Assembly (NCBI RefSeq): GCF_001411555.2
Contig: NC_049904.1
Span: 24,503,370 to 24,567,369 of the forward strand
Direction: 5' to 3'
Source: Juglans regia
Lineage: Eukaryota; Streptophyta; Magnoliopsida; Fagales; Juglandaceae
DNA: 64,000 nt
The stretch's first letter is position 1. Each line of letters begins with the position of its first letter. Position numbers and translations under genes: made by a program. Below the pieces are notes generated by a model that worked only from the letters and a program-made list of their open reading frames with translations, was not told the origin of the DNA and searched no databases. Positions 45,620 to 55,807 of the stretch are shown here, piece by piece.

Positions 45620-46919
45620 CAACATGTCATGACAAGTACGTTCTCTTGGAAACAGGGTCAAAACAACAGTATCCTCTATGATTAGAAGAGTAACCAATGA
45701 AAATACATTGTTTACTACGAAAGGCAAGTTTATGATTATTGTAAGGACGAAGAAGAGGATAACAAGCACAACCAAAGGATCGTAAGGAAGAATAATCGGG
45801 TGGCCTTTTAAAGAGGAGACTGTATGGAGACTCATTTTTTAGAATGGGAGTTGACAACCGATTAATGAGAAAAATTGCAGTAGAAAAAGCATTAACCCAA
45901 AATCTTTTAGGAAGATTACATTGGGCTAATATAGACAATCCAATTTCCATAATATGACGATGTTTTCTTTCCGCTACTCCGTTTTGATGAGAAGTGTATG
46001 GACAACTTAAACGGTATAAAATCCCATTTGAATTTAAAAATGAAAGAAATTGATGTGAAGTGTATTCCCCACCATTGTCGAATTGGAATTGTTTAATTTT
46101 GCATGAGAAGAGATTCTCAACCAACAATTTAAATTTTACAAAACAAGGAAACACATTTGATTTATTTGAAATAGGATACATCCATGTAAATCTCGAATAG
46201 TCATCAATAAAAATAACATAATACCGACAACCACTTAGAGATGAAACAGGAGAAACCCATACATTGGAATGGACTAATTCCAAGGGACTAACCGACATTC
46301 TATGAGATTAAGTGAATGACAATTGTTTACTCTTTCCTAATTGACAAGAAGGACAAACAGACTCGTGAGTCAAAGAACCAACAACAGGAAGCTTGAAAGA
46401 GGATAAAATATGCTTGGTCACTTGTGAAGAAGGGTGCCCAAGTCGAACATGCCAAACATCAAGAGAAGTTTTAGCGCCTAAAACTTGCACACTTGCACGA
46501 CATGTGTTTTGAGAAACTTTATCCAGCGTAATAGGATAGAGACCACCTTCACTTGTCCCCTCCAGAAGCATTTTTTCTCTTTGTTTTGTCCTTCACACAA
46601 TAATTAGAGTCGGTTAGGATGAAAAAACAATTATTATCCACACAAAATTTATTAATAGAAAGTAAATTAAGCATAACGTTGGGACAATGTAATACGTCCT
46701 TAAAGAAGAGATTTTTCTGTGGAGTGTGAATGGAAAAAGAACCGGTATTGGCAATAGCAAGACCCGATCCATATGGCCATAGAATCCTCACCACCATAGA
46801 CTTCCTGCAAAGTCAAATTGGCAATTTCATTAGTAATATGCTGATTAGCACCCGAATCCACATACCAAGTGTTGGAATCTGCAAAACCAATGTTGCTTTG
46901 GGCAACCATTCCAGCAAGT
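45620..46919 (-). pseudogene. copia protease, pre-integrase and integrase
   Basis: The protease motif NTWYVDSGANQHIT is near 46810-46870. The pre-integrase domain at 46571-46308 has WHVRLGHPSSQV and CPSCQLGKSKQL. A TAA separates it from integrase (46298-45627), which keeps the second aspartate (FDNGGEYTSHQF) and the glutamate (GVAERKHRHIMEIGL). The first catalytic aspartate reads asparagine (VHSNVW, codon at 46263-46265), so integration activity should be lost even without the stops. Confidence 0.9.
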
Positions 46920-47863
46920 TGAGCAGGTGGATGACGGCCTTGGTAGCTATAATCCATACGGTGATAGCAATCCAAGGCTTGATGATTGGTTTTACCACAA
47001 ATCTGGCAGGGGGCGCGAGGTGGCGGATTACTAGTGTTGGAGTTGGGATAGAATCCTTGTGGCTTAGTAGGTGGTTGCTGTTTGATATTTTGAGGTATGG
47101 ATTGGCCTTTCCGTGGAGGGTAATTCGGTTTTGAGCGCCACTACCTTCCCGAATTAGGATTCTTCCCAACAAGCATAACAAAATTCGGCTGTTCATGGGA
47201 TGACCTTTGAACCTGATTTTCAATCATAATCTCATAGGAAAGCAGTTCAAATTCAAAGTCATCAAAATCCATGGGATAATGGCGTAAAGCAAAAGACACA
47301 GAAGTGACAAAGGGAGTAAAAGCCAAATTTAATCCACTAAGAACATAGGAAAGCAGATCACTCTCATCCACAGGCTTTCCTACAATGACCAATTGATCAG
47401 CCAGTGATTTTGCGGTAGTTAAAAATTCAGTGCAATTGGTATTTCCTTGCTGCAGAGTTTGTAATTTTCTTTTAAGTCGATTAACATGTGCAAGAGAATG
47501 AGAGGCATATTTCTTGGCCAAAGAATCACATACCTGTTTGGCAGAAGTAATACCAAAAATAGAAGAAATAACCTTGTCTGAGAGAGTAGCATTAAGCCAA
47601 CCAAGAACAAACTAATCTTTCTTGTGCCAAAGAGCATATTCAGGATTCACAGTTTTTGTAGGTTATCCCTCAGAATCAAGAGTGAATTGTTGTGGGCAGG
47701 GCTTCGTACCATCCACAAACCCAAGCAAATCATTACTGCGAAGAACATGCAACAATTGAGAAACTCAGTTAAGGTAGTTCGAGCCATCCATCTTCACCGA
47801 AACAAGCTGAGAAAAATTCGGTTGAGAGAAAACCATAGGAGCAGCTGAACTTGCGGAAGCCAT
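46920..47863 (-). pseudogene. copia gag of the minus-strand element
   Basis: The frame starts at an ATG at 47861-47863 (MASASSAAPMVFSQPNF). It then meets TGA at 47765-47767 where relatives have tryptophan (LN*VSQLLHVL). The domain continues with YALWHKKD-like sequence, LQTLQQGNTNCTEFLTTAKSLADQL and FELLSYEI, the usual plant copia gag (UBN2-type) pattern. An intact CX2CX4HX4C knuckle, CQICGKTNHQALDC, lies at about 46964-47007. Apart from stops and small shifts it is well preserved. Confidence 0.88.
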
Positions 47864-47900
47864 GGAAGAGTTGTAAAAATTTATCTAGTGTGAGCAAAAA

Positions 47901-47913
47901 TGCTCTGATACCA
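47901..47913 (-). other. Primer-binding site, tRNA-iMet type
   Basis: TGGTATCAGAGCA on the minus strand, directly after the 5' LTR. A match to the standard plant copia primer site. Confidence 0.92.
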
Positions 47914-48189
47914 TGAAAGATTTATGAAAGGTATTGTTCAATGATACAATACCGTGGGCTGATTCTCATTATATACAGAGTTTACATTACAGAGTTTGGA
48001 AGTTAAAAGCTGTACAAGGAAAGAAAATCAGACTGGAAGCTAAAAGCTGTACAAGGAAATAAAATCAGACAGCAAAGAAATGTAGTCGAATATACAGGAG
48101 ACAATTAGAAAGAAAAGAAAAAATCAAATCAAGTAATATTACGCCTTAAATGCATGTCCAGAGGAGGGCTTTAACTCTTCTCACTAACA
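47914..48189 (-). repeat. 5' LTR of the minus-strand copia element
   Basis: Partner of the LTR at 43263-43538; adjacent to the primer site on its inner side. Confidence 0.95.
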
Positions 48190-48194
48190 GTACC

Positions 48195-49167
48195 TTTACT
48201 TGGAACTCCTTCGAGAAGCCTATAGGCTATATATATTATAAGGACTACAAGGGTTACTCTATACTCTATAGGAGTATTTATATTCCAACAACTACACGAG
48301 ACAAATAGAGTAAGAAATTTAGGGTCCTTTTCATATAATATTATGGATAGGGTGAGTTTTCTTTTTTCTCTTTTGAAGAGTTGGCAACAATAGGTAGGGA
48401 TTTAATCCCATTTACATGATGAATGATCAAAATACATAATATATTTCTCGATAAAAAGTTCAAAGCAAATGCATGCACGTCGAGTAAACAAGAATGGAAT
48501 GTACAAATTAAAGGCAATATGTATGGATGGGAAGTGTAGAGATTGTCTTAAGCTATAATCCGAAATATCTACCTATTCTAATCATTAATTGCCATTGGAG
48601 ATCATAAAAAGTGGAGGAAGATTGATGCGCAAATGATTGCCATCGAGACTGGGATATGCGTGAGAATGATGCGTGATGTGTGGCTTCCAATTATGCTTAG
48701 AAATAGGTAGATTCGAAACTATCTGACAAAAACATAAGGAAAAAAGAAATATTTTAGTCGAATTTTATAAAAATAAATTTATAAATTAACTTGGTTTAAT
48801 GTAATATATTAGATCGTAAAGATATAACGTATCATATGAATACATGTCAGTTTGAAGATTTATTTGTATGACATATCTTTAAATTGTAGCACTTTTCAAA
48901 AGGAAAAGAAAAGGGAACTAACAGCGAGAGAAGGGCAGAGCCAAATGTTGAAAGTAATAGGAGTTTATTAAGGAATATCATTAGTTTATAACTTTTTTAC
49001 AATTTTATGTTAAATAAAACATAGCTATTTAAAATTAAAATTTATTTTTAATGAAGTGATTGTATTAGTTAATTATAAAATGGATTGTAAACTGTTAGGT
49101 ACAGTCCACTTTGCGCACGAAAATTGCAGACGAAGTTGATGTCGTTGACGTCAATCGGTTTATAAAT
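48195..49167. other. Intergenic
   Basis: No gene seen. A MITE-like stretch near 48770-48890 contains AAATTTATAAATTAACTTGG and ACATGTCAGTTTGAAGATTTATTTG. Confidence 0.5.

Positions 49168-49232
<65 letters not shown>
49168..49232. repeat. (AAT)n microsatellite
   Basis: About 21 AAT units without interruption. Confidence 0.95.
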
Positions 49233-49234
<2 letters not shown>

Positions 49235-49342
49235 GCAAGAAGAAGACGTCACCTGGAAACCTCTTCCAAAAAGGGATCCTAAATTTCTTACTCTATTTGT
49301 CTATGAGTGATAAGCTGTGCTATAAGCCAGTTTAACTCCCTA

Positions 49343-50009
49343 CTACTTAAATAACTCTCCCCATAATTTGCTTGTGAAATTCTTTTCCCTATCAAACACG
49401 ATAGAGTTGGGTAGGCCATGAAGATGGAATATGTGTTTAATAAAAAGTTGGGCTAATGTGGTTGCTGTATAGGGGTGGGATAATGGAATGAAATGGCTGC
49501 ATTTTGTTAAACGGTCCACCACAACCCAGACACAGTTGTACCTTTGAGACATGGGTAAGCCCTCTATAAAATTCATGGTGATGTTGGTCCATGGTTTGAA
49601 GGGAATAACAAGGGGCTGTAAGAGATCACTGGGTAGTGTGTTATCTGGTTTTACACACTGACACACATCACAATGTTGAATAAACTCCTTCACATGAGAT
49701 TTGAGTCACTGCCAAAATAATTCCCTCCTCACTCTGTGTAAGGTCTTATCAAACCCTGAATGCCCCCAGTTGGGCTATTGTGAAGTGCATCCAATAACTT
49801 CAGTTTGAAGGTTTGGACTTGGGCATGTAGAGCCTATGTTTATAATATAGCAACCCACTCTGCAAAGTGTAATGGAGATTCATTTCCCCGTTAGTCATCA
49901 ACTTCTGAGTATTTGTGTCAACAGAATAAAGCTCCTTTAATTCATCAACTAACTCCAAAGTAGGGACTGAAATCATAGTTAAGACCATAGTCGATGTAAT
50001 CCCTTCCAC
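49343..50009 (-). pseudogene. Ty3/gypsy integrase fragment
   Basis: On the minus strand, a leader with LHYTLQSGLLYYKHRLYMPK (49800-50009) precedes a decayed zinc-binding region (about 49670-49790, ending FIQHCDVCQCVKPDN). The integrase core follows at 49343-49693: PFKPWTNITMNFIEGLPMSQ carries a threonine-to-asparagine-type change next to the first acidic position. It goes on with VVVDRLTKCSHFIPLSHPYTA, and the second acidic region reads SIVFDREKNFTSKLW. No LTRs or RT were found, so this is an isolated remnant. Confidence 0.88.
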
Positions 50010-51810
50010 AAATCAACGGCCTTCCATCTTCCCCGTACTTTCACTTGCCAACCCTAGCCTTCGACAAACACTTAATTCTTTTGCAGCCGTTACTTTCACA
50101 ACCTCTTCAACTCGCTGCATACAATACTCCTTCACAGCCCCCTACTGCCAGATGTGTAACACTTTCCCAGGCCCTCTTTGATGTCACATCAGCACCGTAG
50201 ATAGTTCTTCCGCAACATAAATGGCTCTGATCATTTTCTTTCTAAAGTCTCTTTCATTTGAATCTAGTGGAATGATAAGGCAAAATGGAGTTTTATTTGA
50301 GTTTATGGAACTGTTAATCCCTCGTTCATTGTGCGTGGACAAGGAGATGGTCGAGAGGAGAACGAATCGCGCACTCGTAGGTGATTCGGGCGTTTGGGTT
50401 TTGGAGAAGGTGAGCAAAACGCACTGCATCACCTAGGCCTTTTACATGCACTGTTTCATTTTGGCATTCTTTTCTTTCCCGCCTATATTACAATGCACCA
50501 TTTTCAGTTTTTAGCTGGCATGTCCTTGGATTCGTCTGCGAATTTGTCTGCCAAAATGACTGAATATAGAGTTTTTCAATTTTGAAAATAATTATAGTTG
50601 TATCATTCATAAGGATAGGTGAATAGAAAGAATAGGTAGGAGAAAGAAAATAATAAAGAGAAAAGAAAGTGTGAGAGGTGTGGGAGACCGTTGAGGGGAT
50701 CCTCTCTCCTCTTTGAAACAGCTAAAATCATTAAAGAGATGACATCGCGAAGGAATAGTGAAAGATACATAACTATTTTCATAATTTTATATACTATTAT
50801 ATTTTTAAATAAATGTATGTTTGCAAAATGATTTTGTTGGAAATATTTTCAAAATAATTAATTATATGTTATATTTATTAATAATATTTTCGGGTTGATT
50901 TTGGAAGTTGTGAACTATTTTGGAAAGAGAGAATATATGAAAATTTTATAAGGTTTATAATATTTTGGGTATGTGGTCTTGACATCCTAGGTTTATCCAT
51001 AGGGTTGGGGTTCAAGTCACCCCCATGACAAGAGTGGTTTTTAATTTTTCTCCATGCGTGCTGCCCAGCACCAAGGCGTGCATGTAGTGAAGCACTGCAA
51101 TGCATGGGCTTAAGGGCGAGACGCACTTCATGCGGGAGTGCATGTGTGAGCAACGCATCAAGGGCCCCATGCACGAGGTGCTGCAATGCATGGGAAAAAC
51201 TAATTTCTTGATGCACGCACGCTATGATTCTAACGCTTGAAGGGGAAGCAAGACAACAATTGGAGCAAGTTCAACTATTGTGTTTTATGGCAACAGACAC
51301 AACATATATACCTATTCCGAAGAGTTTTTAGAAAAATGAAAAGTTTTAACTTTTTGTTCACATCATTTGACTATCTATAAATAAACCCATTGGCCTGCCA
51401 TTTGAGTATTCCAGAATTCAATTTCAAAATTCTCTCTTTTCCAAATTTTTTACTTCTTCAAAACTTGTTAGAATTTGTTTGTTTTCGAGAGAACAGATTT
51501 TTAATTTCTTAGTTGAATAAAAAAATTTTAGGGTATTCGGGGTCTATTTTTATGTGTGCATAACATAGTTAGATAAACAGACTTATTCTAAATTTTATTG
51601 TATCTTAGAAGCAAATTCACTTGTAATCCTTGTGCATATCGTTATTGGTAGTGGCGAATATTGTCTTAAAGAAAACGATATTGTAACGTGCCTTGAAGCA
51701 GACTTTCTCTCACTATTTTTTGTTTTGCAGCCCCTTTTGATACCAACATATTTATCATTTATTTAAAATATAGTAACGTAACAAATTGTGAAAATAATTA
51801 CGTGTTTATA
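50010..51810. other. Intergenic or unrecognised repeat
   Basis: Short frames near 50221-50436 on both strands end at a possible splice donor (GAGAAG|GTGAGC at about 50409), but nothing familiar emerges. The ATGCA-rich stretch near 51040-51240 has several TGCATG and GCACGA repeats. No supported gene. Confidence 0.4.
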
Positions 51811-51816
51811 TATATA

Positions 51817-53680
51817 CTAGGCGAGAGCAACGTGCAAAGCACGTTTGCCTAAATTTATGAAATGATTATTTGTAAAAAAATAGTATATATTTTATAAAAA
51901 TGATTGATTTCACTTAATAATTTAAGGCATAGTGAAGAAAATAAAAATATTAGTTCAAAATATTATACAATCTAATACATGTTTATAACATCTATAATTT
52001 TAGCAAAACTTCTTGCGATAAGTTTAATAAAAGTCTAACAAAAACAGTAGTTCAAAATATGTCGTTTGATGTTTGTACTATGATTCATCATTTTGTGTCA
52101 AAAATACATACCGTGGTTGAAAAATGCTTTGGTTTTTGCAATGATAACAAAGGAAGCTATTATTGTAATCATAACCAGTTCGTTTTTTTACAGCCAATTC
52201 ATAATATGTAAAAATATAACTGGTGCAAGTCAACCACCATTATTTTTACCTTTATCCAAAATTTTGTTTCCTATATTATATTATAAACACATTTTTAGAT
52301 GAAGTGATTGTATAAATATTTTAATTTGTTAGTAACAATAAGATTTTACCTCCATTAATTACAAACTTTTTATCAACTCAGCGACATCAGAATTCTTACT
52401 AACAAATTCTTCTTGTAGCATCACCGATACAAGTGATTCATTATTAATCCAATGAAATGGTGCTAGGTAGCCCAGAAACTTGACATTTTAGTCTGTATTT
52501 TATTGTGTTGGACCGAATAAAATTCATAAACCGTGATCATTTATGTACCTTCTATTTGTCAAACCAATTCCTACTGGATTTTTATAACAAAAACAGCTTA
52601 TGTACACAACCACTTTCTAAGGAACATAATTTACAAAAACTAAGAATTCTTTTTACAGAAGATGAATTAGCAGTTGGCAGCTTTAGTTTAATTCAACCTG
52701 AAGCTTAATAGACATGTACAGAAGAGTGAGAAGAGCACCTTGTGGAAGTGGGGCATACCTAATTCCTTCTTCAGACATGTACAGCAGCATCGCCGTAAAC
52801 CATGTACGCAACCTACACCACTACGGCCAACTCTTCCTCTGTTTTTCTGCTACAAAATAGAGCACCGAAAGTTTTTCCATACTCCGAGCCACTGCCCAGC
52901 CACTACGATGCAGCCTACTACCTCTGAACATCCACCGTGCAACAGCAACGCCACCTCCTGCGCATCACCAGAAAACTTTCGCATGTCCTCTCTTCCATCA
53001 TCCAGATTTCGGGAGGATAATATCCTGCTGCATGGACCTAATTCATCCTGCGGATGAGCTCATTGATGTAATCTTCAAGATTTCCGACTTCACCTCCTTC
53101 AACATGGTGATTTCTCTTCTTCTTCAAACCACCCAGGGGTGCCTTAAGCTTGAATGGCCATAAGAAATTATTTGCCTCCTTGAAGTGGGGTCCAACCGTC
53201 ATAATCTCAGGGATAAGATCTTCCGTGCAAATGATTCCTTGCTTACCCAAAGCCTGTTCGACGATGGAATTATCAGTCAAAGCAATTCTCTGCTTGTTGA
53301 GTTTTCCATATCCCCTTTTGTAAATCAATTCTTTGACACTCTTCAAATTCGGATACCCGTAGGTCACATAAGGCTCAACTCTGTGCAGCATATTCATCGT
53401 TGCCTTGTTTACTTTTAAAAAGACACCATTGAATATCTGTCGCAATAATGCAATTTCCATACCGCTTGAGTTCTTTGCCAGTTCATGAACGAACGAATCA
53501 ATGCACGCAGATATCGATGTCCTTAATAATGAATTGAAGTACATGCAGCATCTGCCAGCCAAACTCATGATCATAATAACTTCCATACACACGGACGGAT
53601 GTTAACTTTAACGGAAAAACAACAAAAAAATCCGTTAAACCAAGAATTTCTGTTAAATAGCCACTTTATATATATAGAGA
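51817..53680 (-). mobile_element. Helitron-like element, non-autonomous, carrying an RPL7 fragment
   Basis: On the minus strand it begins TCTCTATATATATAAAG (from 53680) and ends in CTAG (51820-51817). Eight bases before that CTAG is a perfect 7-bp stem, AACGTGC-TTT-GCACGTT (51845-51829). The bases outside are A and T, so it sits in an AT dinucleotide without target duplication. TC start, hairpin, CTRR end and AT target are the Helitron signature. A subterminal inverted repeat TTAACGGA/TCCGTTAA lies at 53609-53639. No Rep or helicase frame was found in its 1.9 kb, so movement would need another element. Confidence 0.7.
53038..53592 (-). pseudogene. RPL7: Chimeric frame: captured ribosomal protein L7 (uL30) C-terminal half
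   Basis: An uninterrupted 184-codon frame. Residues 51-184 (53442-53038) are clearly the end of eukaryotic 60S protein L7: [72 protein letters not shown] and [13 protein letters not shown], with the normal finish near NELIRRMN. The true protein is about 240 aa, so roughly the first 110 residues are missing. Residues 1-50 ([16 protein letters not shown]...) do not resemble L7 or anything I know. The L7 part has no stop and few replacements, so capture is probably recent. It lies in sense with the surrounding Helitron-like element. A functional ribosomal protein is unlikely; a fusion transcript is possible. Confidence 0.85.
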
Positions 53681-54100
53681 TATATATTTGTCTAGAAGAG
53701 AATCACACGAGAGAATGGATACTAATAAAATAGTGAAAAATAACAAATGAAAATATAAAAAAGAGTCCAATGTTATTATGTTCACATTTTTATAAATCTT
53801 TCTCTAATATTCTTTATATAAAAATTATATAATTAAACAAATAAATGGAAAATAAATTGGATAAAAAAATAATAAACACACAATATTTTTTACAAGATAT
53901 TTTTATAATTATATTTTTGAAAAACATATTATTATAAAATAATTTATAAAAATAACCTCATTTTTCCTCACTTTACAATTATATATTGTAAAAAGTAAAA
54001 TTATATATTGTAAAAAGTGTTTGTGTCATGTGTAATGATATCCTTACACTTTATTTACTACTGCTTTACTATATAGTTTTTTTTTTTTCCTTTTGCTCTA
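53681..54100. other. Intergenic, AT-rich
   Basis: Contains a direct repeat of about 23 bases (TTATATATTGTAAAAAGT, near 53978-54018); otherwise featureless. Confidence 0.5.
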
Positions 54101-54362
54101 TGAATTTAGATTAAAAATCTAACATGGCTTCATTGCATAATTTAGAAGAAAATAAATTCAATCAACTAATATGATTATGTAAATTAATTAAAAATAATTT
54201 CAATTTTATAAAAATTGACTCGAGCAAAAGAATGTCAATTTTTATAAAATTGGATTTATTTTTAATTAATTTACATAATTATGTTAGTTGATTGAACTTA
54301 TTTTTTTTTTTTTATAATTTATGCAAGAAGATTGTGTTTTAGAATTTTTAATATAGATTCAA
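54101..54362. repeat. Long near-perfect inverted repeat (hairpin)
   Basis: Two arms of about 120 bases pair around a 14-base loop (TCGAGCAAAAGAAT at 54222-54235). The inner arms GTCAATTTTTATAAAATTG and AATTAATTTACATAAT are complementary nearly base for base. The outer arms (TGAATTTAGATTAAAAAT and ATTTTTAATATAGATTCA) pair with a few mismatches. It may be a MITE or the source of a hairpin RNA; no coding frame. Confidence 0.8.
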
Positions 54363-55250
54363 ATAATAATATAAAATTAAATAATAAAATGATAATAAAA
54401 AATGCGGAAGATTTAACTAGTTAATAAATTGGATACAGAACAAAAGAGAAAGGAAAAAACTACTTTGCCTCACAAAGCTTACCACTCTATTTGACCGTTT
54501 TGTGAATAAATAAATAATAATAATTTTTTTTACTTAATGATTAAGGAATTGATTTTTAATGAATTGATGTATTTTAAATATTTTTTAAAAATATTTAAAA
54601 ATAATAAAAAAATGTGAATAAAAAAATTAGATAAAAAAGAAACACTAACTTTACACTAGCGGTCACTTGCAGCGGTAAGCTGCAAGCGGCACGCTAGCTT
54701 TATTCAGAGCATTAGCATTGGACTCACTAAATTTATTTTCAAATTTTAATGAAAAGTACATATTTTTCATATATCTAAAGCTTCCTTATCAATAACTCTA
54801 CATTGAATTAACTATTGAGTTCATTAAAAAAATAATATTAATATTATTTTTTTAATAATAATAGTTTATTTTATTTTCATATTTTATAATTATACTAATC
54901 ATATATTAATTAATAATTTAATTTGATTCTTACATTATTATTACAAGACGACTGGAGATTAAACGTGAATAAAAAAAATTATTAGAGATTAAAAGTGAAT
55001 AAAAAATTAATTTGATGAGTGAATAGTAATCCTTTAAATTTAAAAAAATATATCTATTTATTGTAACTCAAAATTTTATATTTGTTTTTTTAAATAATTT
55101 AATGCATCCCTTTTAATAAAATTTATTATATTTTATATTTAATTAAATTTTTAATGAAATCAAAACCAATACTTTAAAAAAAAAAAAAAAAAGGAATGGG
55201 TCAATGGGCAAAACGTACTTTGGTCAGATTATAGAATTCCGAACCCCACG
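54363..55250. other. Intergenic, AT-rich, repeat remnants
   Basis: Holds a GC-rich hairpin CTTGCAGC..GCTGCAAG followed by CTAG (54670-54705) and a MITE-like block starting GAGCATTAGCATTGGACTCA at 54706. No gene seen. Confidence 0.5.

Positions 55251-55252
<2 letters not shown>

Positions 55253-55281
<29 letters not shown>
55253..55281 (+). repeat. (CT)n tract in the remorin gene leader or promoter
   Basis: About 14 CT units some 530 bases before the start codon. Such tracts often lie near transcription starts in plants; the position of the start is inference. Confidence 0.75.
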
Positions 55282-55285
<4 letters not shown>

Positions 55286-55807
55286 GGCAGCTTCATTCAA
55301 TTCGCATCAAAACAATGAGTCTGCGAATGTGATCTGCAAAAGCAATCTCTTTGACTGAAGTGATGACTACAGTAGATGTCACTCCCCTTTCACGTCGAAG
55401 TCGTCATTTTCCGTGCTAGTCATTGAAGCTAGGAAACAAAATGAAGCTGATTTGAATTTATTTATTTTTTATTTTCTAAAATCACTACGGTTAATAATAT
55501 CTTCCTCCTGATGTATTTGGAAAGAGATCGCTCGAATTCTCGGCAATTCCTCGGCTGGTATGGGTGAGCACCGAGTGGTCAAAATGGGGTACAGTCACAG
55601 AACGTTCTGTTCTGCAGAAGCCCCACTGGATCATAAGCCAGTGAGCACACACGTCTGTCACTGTCAGTATGTAAGACTTGAAAAAAGCACACTAAAAACT
55701 GTACCTTTCACCCACCCTCTGCAATAAGATTTCTTTCTTTCCTTACTTGCTCATGCTAAATTTTAGAGAGAAAAAAAAGTGCAGAGACGGAGAGGGAGAA
55801 AGATCTA

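Larger units (their letters stand above)
43263..48189 (-). mobile_element. Ty1/copia LTR retrotransposon, structurally complete
   Basis: Two 276-bp LTRs (43263-43538 and 47914-48189) flank a 4.4-kb interior read on the minus strand. The primer site TGGTATCAGAGCA sits next to the right LTR and a purine tract (GCAGGGGGA) next to the left one. The LTRs begin TGTTAGTGAG and end CTTTCA. I count about 14 differences between them, so the insertion is fairly recent. The coding region has the full copia order but carries nonsense changes. Confidence 0.95.
43258..48194. repeat. Target-site duplication GTACC around a copia element
   Basis: GTACC at 43258-43262 and at 48190-48194, immediately outside the two LTRs. 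Perfect, 5 bp, the standard copia length. Confidence 0.93.

Noticed and set aside
50221..50436. Possible exon ending at GAGAAG|GTGAGC
   Set aside because: The frame has no recognisable motif and no partner exon was found on either side.
50960..51240. tRNA-like box B (GGTTCAAGTCACCCC) near 51011, considered as a tRNA or SINE
   Set aside because: No matching box A, no cloverleaf and no acceptor stem could be found.
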